A stretch of 15,023 bases of DNA from Minisyncoccota bacterium (GTDB lineage: Bacteria; Patescibacteriota; Minisyncoccia; Phycocordibacterales; UBA9973), in assembly GCA_017984185.1 (NCBI GenBank), contig JAGNZX010000006.1, positions 1 through 15,023 on the forward strand, written 5' to 3'. Shown here piece by piece: positions 1 to 7,050 of this stretch; the first letter of the stretch is position 1; the number at the start of each line of letters is the position of its first letter. The notes under the pieces were generated by a model. That model was not told the DNA's origin. It searched no databases and worked only from the letters and a program-made list of their open reading frames with translations. A program made the position numbers and the translations under genes.

Positions 1-3000
1 CATCAAACCTATTATCGGTGTAGAAGCATACATGACTTCAGGTTCTCGAAAAGATCGCACCGCAGAAGCCGGCACAGGCAAAAGGTATTATCACTTAATC
101 TTGCTCGCCAAAAATATGCAAGGTTATAAAAATTTGATGCAACTGGTAACGATATCCAACCTCGAGGGATATTATTACAAACCGCGAATGGATAAAGAAA
201 TTTTGCGAAAATATTCCGAGGGCATCATTGCTCTCTCGGGTTGTCTCGGTGGAGAACTTTCACAAAGTATCATCAGAAATGATTTAGACAAAGCTAGCGA
301 AATAATCAAAGAGTACCAAGACATTTTTGGTAAAGAAAATTATTTTATAGAAATCCAGCGCCACCCCTCAGTGGAAGACGACGAACGGGTTCGTCTGGCC
401 TTGATAGAACTTGCCAAGAAACACAATGTCGACATCGTGGCCACTCAAGATTCGCACTACCCTCGCACTGAAGATCACGACGCGCACCACACCCTACTTC
501 AGATAAATACTCAAGGTGACGTCAAAGAAGGAAGTAAATTTGAATTCTCCGAAGATGATTTTTCTTTTATGAGCACCGAAAAAGCTTTGGGGGTGTTTAA
601 GGATATTCCAGAAGCAGTTTTAAATACTCAAAAGGTCGCCGATATGTGCAACCTCGAGCTCGAGCTCGGCAAATGGGTCTTCCCGGATTTCAAAATCGAA
701 GATGGAAAAACTCCGGACGCAAAACTACGCGAATTAGCTTATGCTGGGTTTACGAGATTGAATTTAAAAGAAACGCCAGAAATAAAAGAGCGTGTAGAAT
801 ATGAATTGAAAGTGATCAGTGACAAGGGATATTCGCCGTATTTCTTGGTGGTGGGTGACCTGTTGCGTTTAGCCAAACAACAAGGAATTTTAACTACGAT
901 CAGAGGTTCGGTAGCAGGCTCGATGGTTACTTATCTGATCGGTATCACCAACGTGAACCCTATCGATTATAAAATCCCGTTTGAAAGATTCTTAAACCCA
1001 TTCCGTCCTTCCGCCCCTGATATCGATATGGATTTCGCCGACAACAGACGCGACGAGATGATCGAGTATGTCAAAAGTAAATACGGTGAAGACAAAGTAG
1101 CCCAGATTGGAACCTTTGGAACAATGATGGCTCGTGGTGCAGTGCGCGATGTGGCTCGAGCCCTGGCTTATCCTTATGCTGTTGGAGACCGACTTTCAAA
1201 AATGATTCCACTCGGCTCTCAAGGTATGCCGATGACGATAGACAATGCAATGGAAATGATCCCCGAACTTTTAACCGCATACAAAACTGAAAAAGATACT
1301 AAAAAAATATTTGATTTGGCAAAAAAGATGGAAGGTTGTGTCCGACACATCTCGGTGCACGCAGCTGGTGTGGTCATCGCTCCTCGTTCACTGACCGAAT
1401 ATGTTCCCCTCCAATATGATCCGAAAGGAGAAAATAAAATCATCACTCAATATGATATGTATAGTGTCGAAGAAGCCGGTCTCTTAAAATTCGACTTCTT
1501 GGGAATTAGAAACTTGGCGATATTATCTGATGCAATTTCTTTGGTAAAGAAATTTTATAACATAAACATCGACATAGAAAATATCCCGCTTGATGATAAA
1601 AAAACTTTTGAACTATTGGCTTCTGGCCAAACCGAAGGACTTTTCCAGCTCAACGGCTCGGGCATGACGCGCTATCTCAAAGAATTAAAACCCACATCTA
1701 TTCACGACATAAATGCCATGGTGGCCTTGTATCGCCCTGGTCCGATGGACTCTATTCCTGAATACATAAAGAGAAAACACAACCCGCACCTGATCACCTA
1801 CATGGACCCCCGGATGAAAAAATATTTGACGGAATCTTATGGACTGATCGTCTACCAAGACGACTTGCTATTGTCTTCGATTGAACTAGCAGGCTACAAC
1901 TGGGAAGAAGCCGACAAGTTTCGAAAAGCCGTCGGTAAAAAAATCCCGAAAGAAATGGCTGCGCAAAGAGAAAAACTCACCGATGGTATTATAAAAAATG
2001 GGCAGACTCCAGCTTTTGCTGAAAAACTTTGGAAACTTTTTGAGCCGTTTCAAGCTTACGGTTTCGGTAAGGCTCATGCCGCTAGTTATGGAAAAGTCGC
2101 TTATCAGACCGCATACATGAAAGCAAATTATCCGGTAGAATATATGGCCGCGATTCTCACTGCCGAATCTGGCGACGTAGAAAAAATCGGAGAAATAATC
2201 AACGAGTGTAAAAAGATGCAAATCCCGGTATTTCCTCCAAACATCAATGAAAGTTTTGGTGGATTTACTTGCTTACCCGAGACTCCTGATACAATCATAA
2301 ATACAGAAAACAAAAGTAAGAAAATCCGTTTTGGTTTTTATACAATTAAAAATCTCGGGACTGATATTTCTGATGCGATTATTGCCGAGCGAAAAAATAA
2401 AGGGAAATTTAAAACCATTACTGATTTCTTGGATCGTATCACTCATAAAAATTTAAATAAGAAATCAATGGAAGCATTAATCAAATCAGGGTGCTTTGAC
2501 GAGATCGATGAACGCGGAAAATTGCTTGGCAATCTCGAAGATATGCTCCTGTATCATCACGACAAAGGAAAACAAAACGCCAACCAAGTTTCACTTTTTG
2601 GAGCAACGACCAATACCAAGGCACCGGAATTTAAATTTCAAGATGGTACACCGGCCACCCAAGCTGAAAAATTACTATGGGAAAAAGAATTGCTGGGTCT
2701 CTACCTCTCTGGTCACCCACTCGATCGTCTACGTGAAAAACTCGAAAGCAGAAATATAAATATTAAAAAAATAAAAGAAGGTGCTGAACCTGGCACTGGA
2801 AACGGTATGTCAGTCACCCTGGCTGGTATTATCGAAAGTGTGCGACAAGTTGTAACAAAAAATAACGAACGTATGGCTTTCCTGAAAATTGCCGACCTAT
2901 CAGAATCCATCGAAGCTGTCTGCTTCCCTTCGCTATTTAAAGACTTAACAGAGGTATTGGTCGCCGAAAAATGTATAGCTCTATCTGGAAAAATCTCCCT

Positions 3001-3049
3001 CAAAAACGGAGAAAAAAGCATCATCATCGAAGCTGTAAAAGAAATTTAA
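1..3049 (+). CDS. dnaE: DNA polymerase III subunit alpha (DnaE), 5' end outside the window
   Basis: This is the catalytic subunit of the replicative C-family DNA polymerase. The reading frame is open from base 2 (IKPIIGVEAY precedes the Met at 32), so the true start lies upstream and that Met is internal. Counting from the Met at 32, the N-terminal part is the PHP domain (IVATQDSHYPRTEDHDAH). The palm follows with RGSVAGSM and the acidic motif PDIDMDF (D330/D332/D334); the third catalytic aspartate is D488 in KFDFLGIRNL. HISVHAAGVVIAP, ALYRPGPMDSIPEY and GFGKAHAASYGKVAYQTAY are further family signatures. The C-terminus has an OB-fold-like segment (SVTLAGIIESVRQV). About 1015 residues are visible, so perhaps 80-130 are missing compared with full-length DnaE. 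All catalytic residues are present. The last 26 codons recur, diverged, at 4102-4182. Confidence 0.97.
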   Translation, partial: IKPIIGVEAYMTSGSRKDRTAEAGTGKRYYHLILLAKNMQGYKNLMQLVTISNLEGYYYKPRMDKEILRKYSEGIIALSGCLGGELSQSIIRNDLDKASEIIKEYQDIFGKENYFIEIQRHPSVEDDERVRLALIELAKKHNVDIVATQDSHYPRTEDHDAHHTLLQINTQGDVKEGSKFEFSEDDFSFMSTEKALGVFKDIPEAVLNTQKVADMCNLELELGKWVFPDFKIEDGKTPDAKLRELAYAGFTRLNLKETPEIKERVEYELKVISDKGYSPYFLVVGDLLRLAKQQGILTTIRGSVAGSMVTYLIGITNVNPIDYKIPFERFLNPFRPSAPDIDMDFADNRRDEMIEYVKSKYGEDKVAQIGTFGTMMARGAVRDVARALAYPYAVGDRLSKMIPLGSQGMPMTIDNAMEMIPELLTAYKTEKDTKKIFDLAKKMEGCVRHISVHAAGVVIAPRSLTEYVPLQYDPKGENKIITQYDMYSVEEAGLLKFDFLGIRNLAILSDAISLVKKFYNINIDIENIPLDDKKTFELLASGQTEGLFQLNGSGMTRYLKELKPTSIHDINAMVALYRPGPMDSIPEYIKRKHNPHLITYMDPRMKKYLTESYGLIVYQDDLLLSSIELAGYNWEEADKFRKAVGKKIPKEMAAQREKLTDGIIKNGQTPAFAEKLWKLFEPFQAYGFGKAHAASYGKVAYQTAYMKANYPVEYMAAILTAESGDVEKIGEIINECKKMQIPVFPPNINESFGGFTCLPETPDTIINTENKSKKIRFGFYTIKNLGTDISDAIIAERKNKGKFKTITDFLDRITHKNLNKKSMEALIKSGCFDEIDERGKLLGNLEDMLLYHHDKGKQNANQVSLFGATTNTKAPEFKFQDGTPATQAEKLLWEKELLGLYLSGHPLDRLREKLESRNINIKKIKEGAEPGTGNGMSVTLAGIIESVRQVVTKNNERMAFLKIADLSESIEAVCFPSLFKDLTEVLVAEKCIALSGKISLKNGEKSIIIEAVKEI
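2969..3049 (+). repeat. dnaE 3' terminus, intact copy of an 81-base direct repeat
   Basis: These are the last 26 codons plus stop of dnaE (KCIALSGKIS... to ...EAVKEI). A second copy lies in the same orientation at 4102-4182. Hand alignment gives 71 of 81 bases identical, with a central block from 2984 to about 3022 that is perfect. Eight codons differ silently and one differs conservatively (Leu here, Phe in the downstream copy). The repeats flank exactly one gene (3068-4096). Confidence 0.9.
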
Positions 3050-3052
3050 TTA

Positions 3053-3061
3053 TGTTAAAAT
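3053..3061 (+). promoter_or_regulatory. Extended -10 promoter of the HExxH-protein gene
   Basis: TGT-TAAAAT matches the extended -10 consensus (TGn plus 5 of 6 bases of TATAAT). Six bases separate it from the ATG at 3068, which would put the transcription start on or next to the A of the start codon. No -35 box and no Shine-Dalgarno sequence are visible. The same arrangement precedes five other genes here, which raises confidence. Confidence 0.5.
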
Positions 3062-3067
3062 AAATCA

Positions 3068-4096
3068 ATGAATAATCCAGATATTTTTCCGAAAAATTCT
3101 CTAGATAAAAAAGAAAGTTTCCTTAGTAAATCAAAACGAAAGATACTAGTATACCTTTTAGCAGGTAGCGGTATTTTTGCTGCTACTTCTAATCCAAGAG
3201 TAACTGAAAGTTTGGCCCTAACCGTACCAGGAGTACATGAAATGTATGAACACGGATCTTTAAGTGCAGAAGAGAAAATATTAGCTACCGAGATAAAAAA
3301 AGAACTAGGAGAAATAATTGGGAATTTTGCTCTTTCAATGATTGAAACTGGTAAAAGTGTTTCCACGTCAGAAGAACGAACACAAATTTTACAAAACACA
3401 CCAATAAATTCTCCGAAAATTGAAGGGTTTGAAAGTACAACAATCTCTAGCCAATATGTTGATGATATTATCAAAACTTTACCAAGAGGTAATCAAATAA
3501 ATATTGAAGCGGTAAGCTATGGAAAAAGCTTATTGGATAAAACAGAAGAGGAGCTTGTAGGGCTCGTGTACCGTAGAAGTGGATCTGTTGTAGCAATGAC
3601 GAATCCAGTATCTCGTAAAATAAATTTTCTATATCTTCCAAAATATAATAAACCAGGGATCACTCAAGCCAATCTTTTTATGGGCTTTCTCTTGCATGAA
3701 CAAGGACATGCGAACGATTGGAATGCAAATACATTATTGACTCGTCAAGAAAAGATGGAACTGTTGCTGAGAATTTTGAAACGCCTAGATAGCCCTGATC
3801 GATTTATCTCAAAACAAGTTGAGACTATTGGGGGTAACGACGGAATGAAAAAATATTTGCGAGCAATAGAATATTTCGCTGAACTTAATAGAATATACTT
3901 AAATACCTTCATGCAACATCGACTTGCTAACGCCGATATTTTAATTGCTAAGACCTTTAATCAAATTATGGAACCGGGATTTGACCAAAACGAAGCCATC
4001 GTCATTAGATACAAACTTTTAGGTAACATAGACCACGACCCACAGTTTTTGAAACTAGCCACTGAAATCGAAACAATTCTGCATCCTAAATTTTAG
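3068..4096 (+). CDS. Putative membrane-anchored zinc metallopeptidase-like protein (HExxH)
   Basis: I do not recognise this 342-residue protein as a named family. A basic stretch (KSKRK, about residues 20-25) followed by a hydrophobic run (ILVYLLAGSGIFAAT, 26-40) looks like an uncleaved signal anchor or signal peptide, so the rest should lie outside the cytoplasm. HEQGH at 210-214 is a zinc-binding HExxH motif, in the context FLLHEQGHANDW. EYFAE at 268-272 lies 54-58 residues downstream, where gluzincin peptidases such as the anthrax lethal factor group carry the third zinc ligand. Peptidase activity is inferred from these motifs only. The gene follows dnaE by 18 bases with its own candidate promoter. 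Five bases after its stop begins a diverged fragment of a dnaE 3' end, so it looks like a recent arrival or rearranged cargo between two dnaE ends. The ATG at 3068 is preferred because it precedes the signal-like segment and sits correctly behind the -10 box. Confidence 0.75.
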   Translation: MNNPDIFPKNSLDKKESFLSKSKRKILVYLLAGSGIFAATSNPRVTESLALTVPGVHEMYEHGSLSAEEKILATEIKKELGEIIGNFALSMIETGKSVSTSEERTQILQNTPINSPKIEGFESTTISSQYVDDIIKTLPRGNQINIEAVSYGKSLLDKTEEELVGLVYRRSGSVVAMTNPVSRKINFLYLPKYNKPGITQANLFMGFLLHEQGHANDWNANTLLTRQEKMELLLRILKRLDSPDRFISKQVETIGGNDGMKKYLRAIEYFAELNRIYLNTFMQHRLANADILIAKTFNQIMEPGFDQNEAIVIRYKLLGNIDHDPQFLKLATEIETILHPKF

Positions 4097-4101
4097 TTTA
4101 T

Positions 4102-4182
4102 AAATGCATCGCCTTTTCTGGAAAAATCTCCCTCAAAAACGGAGAAAAAAGCATCATTATTGAAGCGGTGAAGGAAATTTAA
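4102..4182 (+). pseudogene. Remnant of a second dnaE 3' end
   Basis: Read in frame, this stretch encodes KCIAFSGKISL through EAVKEI and a TAA stop. It matches the last 26 residues of the intact dnaE at 25 of 26 positions. It has no start codon, and homology stops five bases after the stop codon of the HExxH gene, so it cannot be expressed as a polymerase. Nearly all base differences from the intact copy are at silent third positions (for example gtg for gta, aag for aaa). That is the mark of two dnaE alleles that diverged while both were functional, not of a neutral tandem duplicate. It ends four bases before the convergent gene at 4187. Confidence 0.88.
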
Positions 4183-4186
4183 GAAA

Positions 4187-4531
4187 TTAGTCTTCTGAAC
4201 CTGTTACTCCTTCAATTCTCCTTATCACATCTTTGACCGCTTGAATTTCTTCGTCTGTACAAATTCCACTTAATTTATCTAACTTTACCTCTAGCTCATG
4301 AGCTCCGTCTTGAAAACCAGGAGAAACTCGAATTTTATTTAACAAGATTAGAGCACTTTTTCGCAACTCATTAACTTCGCTCAATCTCACCATCTGAGCA
4401 TTGAGTTTATCTATGATTGGTTTTAATTTAGTTATATCACCCACACCAGCTGTATCAAAAATTTTTTTTCTTATTCTTAAAATCTCTTCTTCAATTGTGG
4501 GAGGTTTCAAATCCCCAAATCTTTCTGGCAT
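4187..4531 (-). CDS. Small helical protein of unknown function, downstream of pth
   Basis: This 114-residue protein is not one I recognise. It is rich in charged residues, Leu and Ile, lacks Cys and membrane segments, and is predicted by eye to be nearly all helical, with heptad-like stretches (EEEILRIRKKIF, LSEVNELRKSALILLNKI). It is therefore probably a small cytosolic coiled-coil or helical-bundle protein. The ATG lies four bases after the pth stop, so it should be co-transcribed with and translationally close to pth, but no functional link can be read from the sequence. The ORF fills the space between pth and the dnaE remnant, starts at a Met without a Shine-Dalgarno sequence like its neighbours, and ends in TAA. 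A shorter overlapping plus-strand ORF (4401-4610) looks spurious. Confidence 0.65.
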   Translation of the reverse strand: MPERFGDLKPPTIEEEILRIRKKIFDTAGVGDITKLKPIIDKLNAQMVRLSEVNELRKSALILLNKIRVSPGFQDGAHELEVKLDKLSGICTDEEIQAVKDVIRRIEGVTGSED

Positions 4532-4535
4532 AAAT

Positions 4536-5063
4536 TTAATTGAACAAAGTCATCGCTTTGTCGCGACCTTCACTAAAAATCGTTTCGACTATTTCACTAA
4601 CTTTTTTTGATAATTTTTTTAATGTTTCGAGTTCAGGTTTTTTAAATTCACCAAGCAAAAATGCGAGCATGGCTTTTTCACCACTCGGTTTTTTTATCTT
4701 ACCAGACGGTGTCGCTGGTGATATGCCGACACGTATACGAACAAATTCTTGAGATTTTACAGATTTTATAATCGAACCGACACCATTGTGCCCACCACTA
4801 CTGCGGTTAAAAGAAATTTTTATTTTACCAAGCGGTAAATCCACATCATCATAAATCACTACCAGATTTTCCAAATCTTTTTTAGTTTTGACGAGTTTGG
4901 CAACAGCGACTCCAGATTTATTCATAAAAGTATCTGGGGTCAGAAATTTAATTTTTTCATCTTCGAGTTTTTCGGAAATTAAACCAACCATAATCCGCCC
5001 AGTATTATGCCGAGTCTTTTCGTATTCTGCCCCAGGATTTCCTAAACCAACTACAAGTTTCAT
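4536..5063 (-). CDS. pth: Peptidyl-tRNA hydrolase
   Basis: Pth cleaves the ester bond of peptidyl-tRNAs that drop off the ribosome and so recycles tRNA. The 175-residue protein opens with LVVGLGNPGAEYEKTRHNTG, containing the conserved Asn of GNPG and the catalytic His of RHN. DTFMNKSG, VIYDDVDLPLG and SSGGHNGVGSI carry the remaining substrate-binding and catalytic Asn and Asp residues. Compared with typical bacterial Pth (about 185-195 residues), roughly 20-25 residues are missing between the N-terminal helix and TFMN, removing a beta-hairpin; the catalytic core is complete. It is the first gene of a minus-strand pair with the helical protein. Divergent lepB starts 92 bases away. Two candidate promoters precede the ATG. 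Confidence 0.96.
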   Translation of the reverse strand: MKLVVGLGNPGAEYEKTRHNTGRIMVGLISEKLEDEKIKFLTPDTFMNKSGVAVAKLVKTKKDLENLVVIYDDVDLPLGKIKISFNRSSGGHNGVGSIIKSVKSQEFVRIRVGISPATPSGKIKKPSGEKAMLAFLLGEFKKPELETLKKLSKKVSEIVETIFSEGRDKAMTLFN

Positions 5064-5069
5064 AAATGA

Positions 5070-5078
5070 AGTATATCA
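5070..5078 (-). promoter_or_regulatory. Extended -10 promoter directly before pth
   Basis: On the minus strand TGA-TATACT (TGn plus 5 of 6 consensus bases) ends six bases before the pth ATG, implying a leaderless transcript. No acceptable -35 box sits at 16-18 bases; a TTGACT lies only 12 bases upstream, which is too close. Confidence 0.5.
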
Positions 5079-5097
5079 CACCCTCTTAGTCAAATAT

Positions 5098-5127
5098 ATT
5101 ACAAAACAATTTTACCTACCATGTCAA
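5098..5127 (-). promoter_or_regulatory. Alternative upstream promoter of pth (TTGACA-N18-TGTAAT)
   Basis: On the minus strand a perfect -35 hexamer TTGACA (5127-5122) is followed after 18 bases by TGTAAT (5103-5098, 5 of 6). A transcript from here would carry a 5' leader of roughly 27 bases before pth. It may act with, or instead of, the extended -10 box nearer the gene. Confidence 0.4.
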
Positions 5128-5137
5128 TACTTTTATA

Positions 5138-5146
5138 TGCTATATT
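5138..5146 (+). promoter_or_regulatory. Extended -10 promoter of the lepB-hisS-def-fmt cluster
   Basis: TGC-TATATT ends nine bases before the lepB ATG at 5156. An overlapping hexamer TATTAT (5143-5148) would be seven bases away. No -35 box or Shine-Dalgarno sequence is visible, so a leaderless or nearly leaderless mRNA is expected. Confidence 0.45.
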
Positions 5147-5155
5147 ATAAGCCTA

Positions 5156-5731
5156 ATGGAGCCTGAAGAAAAGAAAATAGAAGAAACAAAAAAAGAATCC
5201 TGGTGGGACCTAATAAAGTTTGCATTGCTTGCACTTGCTATAGTCCTCCCGATTCGTGTCTTTATAGCCGAGCCTTTTGTGGTCTCGGGTTCTTCGATGG
5301 TGCCGACTTTTACTGATAAAGATTATTTAATAATCGATAAAATTTCTTATGAATTAGGAGAGCCCAAAAGAGACGATATCGTTGTTTTTAAATATCCTAA
5401 TGATACTTCAAAATATTTCATCAAAAGAATTATTGCTATGCCAAACGAAACCATAGACATAAATGGCAAGGTTGTAACAATTACTAACAATAAATATCCT
5501 AACGGATTAGTATTAGAACAACCATTCCTAGAAAACATCTCTAACGACAACATACATCTCAAATTAAAAAACAATGAATACTTTGTAATGGGTGACAATC
5601 GACCAGCGAGTTCTGATTCTAGATACTGGGGTCCACTCAAAAGAGAATTTGTGACTGGACGGGTGCTTTTTCGTTTACTACCACTAAAAAATATAGATAT
5701 ATTACCAGGTCAATTTAAACAAGTCGAGTAA
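5156..5731 (+). CDS. lepB: Signal peptidase I
   Basis: This membrane serine protease removes signal peptides from secreted proteins on the outer face of the cytoplasmic membrane. The 191-residue protein has a charged, Glu/Lys-rich N-terminus and one membrane segment (about residues 17-38, LIKFALLALAIVLPIRVFI). The catalytic Ser is S47 in SGSSMVPT and the general-base Lys is K90 in YFIKRIIAMPNE. The C-terminal box GDNRPASSDSRYWGP is intact. The size fits the short, single-anchor bacterial type with no large accessory domain. It is the first gene of a four-gene plus-strand cluster, 10 bases ahead of hisS, and diverges from pth across a 92-base promoter region. The chosen start is the only one with a -10 box at the proper distance and a charged cytoplasmic tail. 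Confidence 0.96.
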   Translation: MEPEEKKIEETKKESWWDLIKFALLALAIVLPIRVFIAEPFVVSGSSMVPTFTDKDYLIIDKISYELGEPKRDDIVVFKYPNDTSKYFIKRIIAMPNETIDINGKVVTITNNKYPNGLVLEQPFLENISNDNIHLKLKNNEYFVMGDNRPASSDSRYWGPLKREFVTGRVLFRLLPLKNIDILPGQFKQVE

Positions 5732-5741
5732 AAAAATATTT

Positions 5742-7043
5742 ATGAAAAAAACAAAGGAAAGTAAAAAAAGAATAGACGATATCTCTTCCCCAAAAGGAAT
5801 GCGAGATTTAATGAACGAAGAATACTATAATTTCCAAGGATTTTTTGAAAAAGCCCAAGAAGTTTCTGTATATTACGGTTTTAAGCCGATTGATACACCG
5901 ATAATGGAACACGAGCAGACTTTTACTGGTATTGGTGAGGGCACAGACATCATCGACAAAGAAATGTATACCCTAAAAACTAAGGGTGGAGATTATTTAG
6001 CCTTGCGACCCGAGCACACCGCACCACTCATGCGTGCCTATATCGAACACGGTATGCAAACCATGCCCCAACCAGCCATGTTTTACCAATACGGTCCAGT
6101 ATTTAGACACGACAAACCTCAACGTGGACGCTACCGACAATTTTGGCAATTTGATATGGACTCCTTGGGTTCAGATAAAAGCATCATGGATGCGCTTATC
6201 ATCAAGGCCGGGATGAGCATACTCGAAGAAGCTGGAGCAACAAATCTTTCGATAGAATTGAATTCAATCGGCGATAAAGAATGCCGAGGTGCATATTTAC
6301 GTGAACTGACAAGTTATTACAGAAAAAATATTAGCAGTTTAGCACCCATCGATCGCGAAAGATTAAAAACAAATCCTCTACGCATCCTAGACTCGAAAGA
6401 AGAAAAAACAATTGAATTAAATCTAGCTGCTCCAGACTCTATCTCATATCTATGCCCTTCTTGTAAAAAACACTTCAAAGAAGTCTTGGAATACTTAGAA
6501 GAGCTAGGAATTGCCTATAATATAAACAAAAATCTGGTGCGCGGACTTTCTTATTACACTCGAACAGTTTTTGAAATTGTTGAACAAGGCGGAGGCGAAG
6601 ATGGTGCACCGCTCGCCCTGGCTGGTGGTGGACGTTATGATTATCTAGCAAAACAAATTGGTGGTAAAAAAGATGTTCCTGCAGTTGGATTTTCTATCGG
6701 AGTGGACCGCATTGTCGCCTCAAAATGGTATAAGAAACTTGCACCACGAATAATGAAGAAACCGAAAATATATTTCATTCAACTCGGGGCTGAAGCGAAA
6801 CTAAAATCTTTAAACATTATCGAAATTCTCCGCAAGGCGCACATCCCGATCTCTCAATCTTTGTCCAAAGACTCTCTAGGCTCACAGTTAGCAATTGCTG
6901 AAAAATTGGCTATCCCCTACGCGATCATTTTCGGAGTAAAAGAAGCGATCGATAACTCGGTCATCGTCCGCGACATGAGCACTCGTTCCCAAGACACAGT
7001 AAAATTGAAAAAACTTTTGGAGTATTTAAAAGAACTTAAATAG
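5742..7043 (+). CDS. hisS: Histidyl-tRNA synthetase
   Basis: HisRS is the class II aminoacyl-tRNA synthetase that charges tRNA-His in the cytosol. The 433-residue length is typical. SSPKGMRDLM near residue 18 opens the catalytic domain. Motif 2 spans about 113-145 (FRHDKPQRGRYRQF). The histidine-specific motif is LVRGLSYYTRTVFE from residue 265, with the catalytic Arg at 267. Motif 3 is GFSIGVDRI (316-324), followed by the anticodon-binding domain to the C-terminus. Two family positions vary: RGLDYY reads RGLSYY, and the usual RPEGTA segment reads RPEHTA (about 89-94). A CPSC pair (about residues 240) lies in the insertion domain. The gene follows lepB by 10 bases and precedes def by 7, without a Shine-Dalgarno sequence, so it is read as part of an operon. 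Confidence 0.96.
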   Translation: MKKTKESKKRIDDISSPKGMRDLMNEEYYNFQGFFEKAQEVSVYYGFKPIDTPIMEHEQTFTGIGEGTDIIDKEMYTLKTKGGDYLALRPEHTAPLMRAYIEHGMQTMPQPAMFYQYGPVFRHDKPQRGRYRQFWQFDMDSLGSDKSIMDALIIKAGMSILEEAGATNLSIELNSIGDKECRGAYLRELTSYYRKNISSLAPIDRERLKTNPLRILDSKEEKTIELNLAAPDSISYLCPSCKKHFKEVLEYLEELGIAYNINKNLVRGLSYYTRTVFEIVEQGGGEDGAPLALAGGGRYDYLAKQIGGKKDVPAVGFSIGVDRIVASKWYKKLAPRIMKKPKIYFIQLGAEAKLKSLNIIEILRKAHIPISQSLSKDSLGSQLAIAEKLAIPYAIIFGVKEAIDNSVIVRDMSTRSQDTVKLKKLLEYLKELK

Positions 7044-7050
7044 TTAAACA

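Noticed and set aside
32..34. ATG as the start of dnaE
   Set aside because: The frame is open upstream with conserved DnaE residues (KPIIGVEAY), so this Met is internal and the gene is cut by the window edge.
4102..4182. A new small gene after the HExxH protein
   Set aside because: It has no start codon and matches the dnaE C-terminus codon by codon, so it is a remnant.
4401..4610. Plus-strand ORF opposite the helical protein and the end of pth
   Set aside because: Low-complexity product antisense to a well-supported gene, with no signals of its own.
5088..5093. TTGACT as the -35 box for the pth-proximal -10
   Set aside because: The spacer is only 12 bases, too short for sigma-70 recognition.
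4888..5166. Plus-strand ORF running from pth into lepB
   Set aside because: It is antisense to conserved pth codons and overlaps the promoter region and the lepB start; no recognisable protein.
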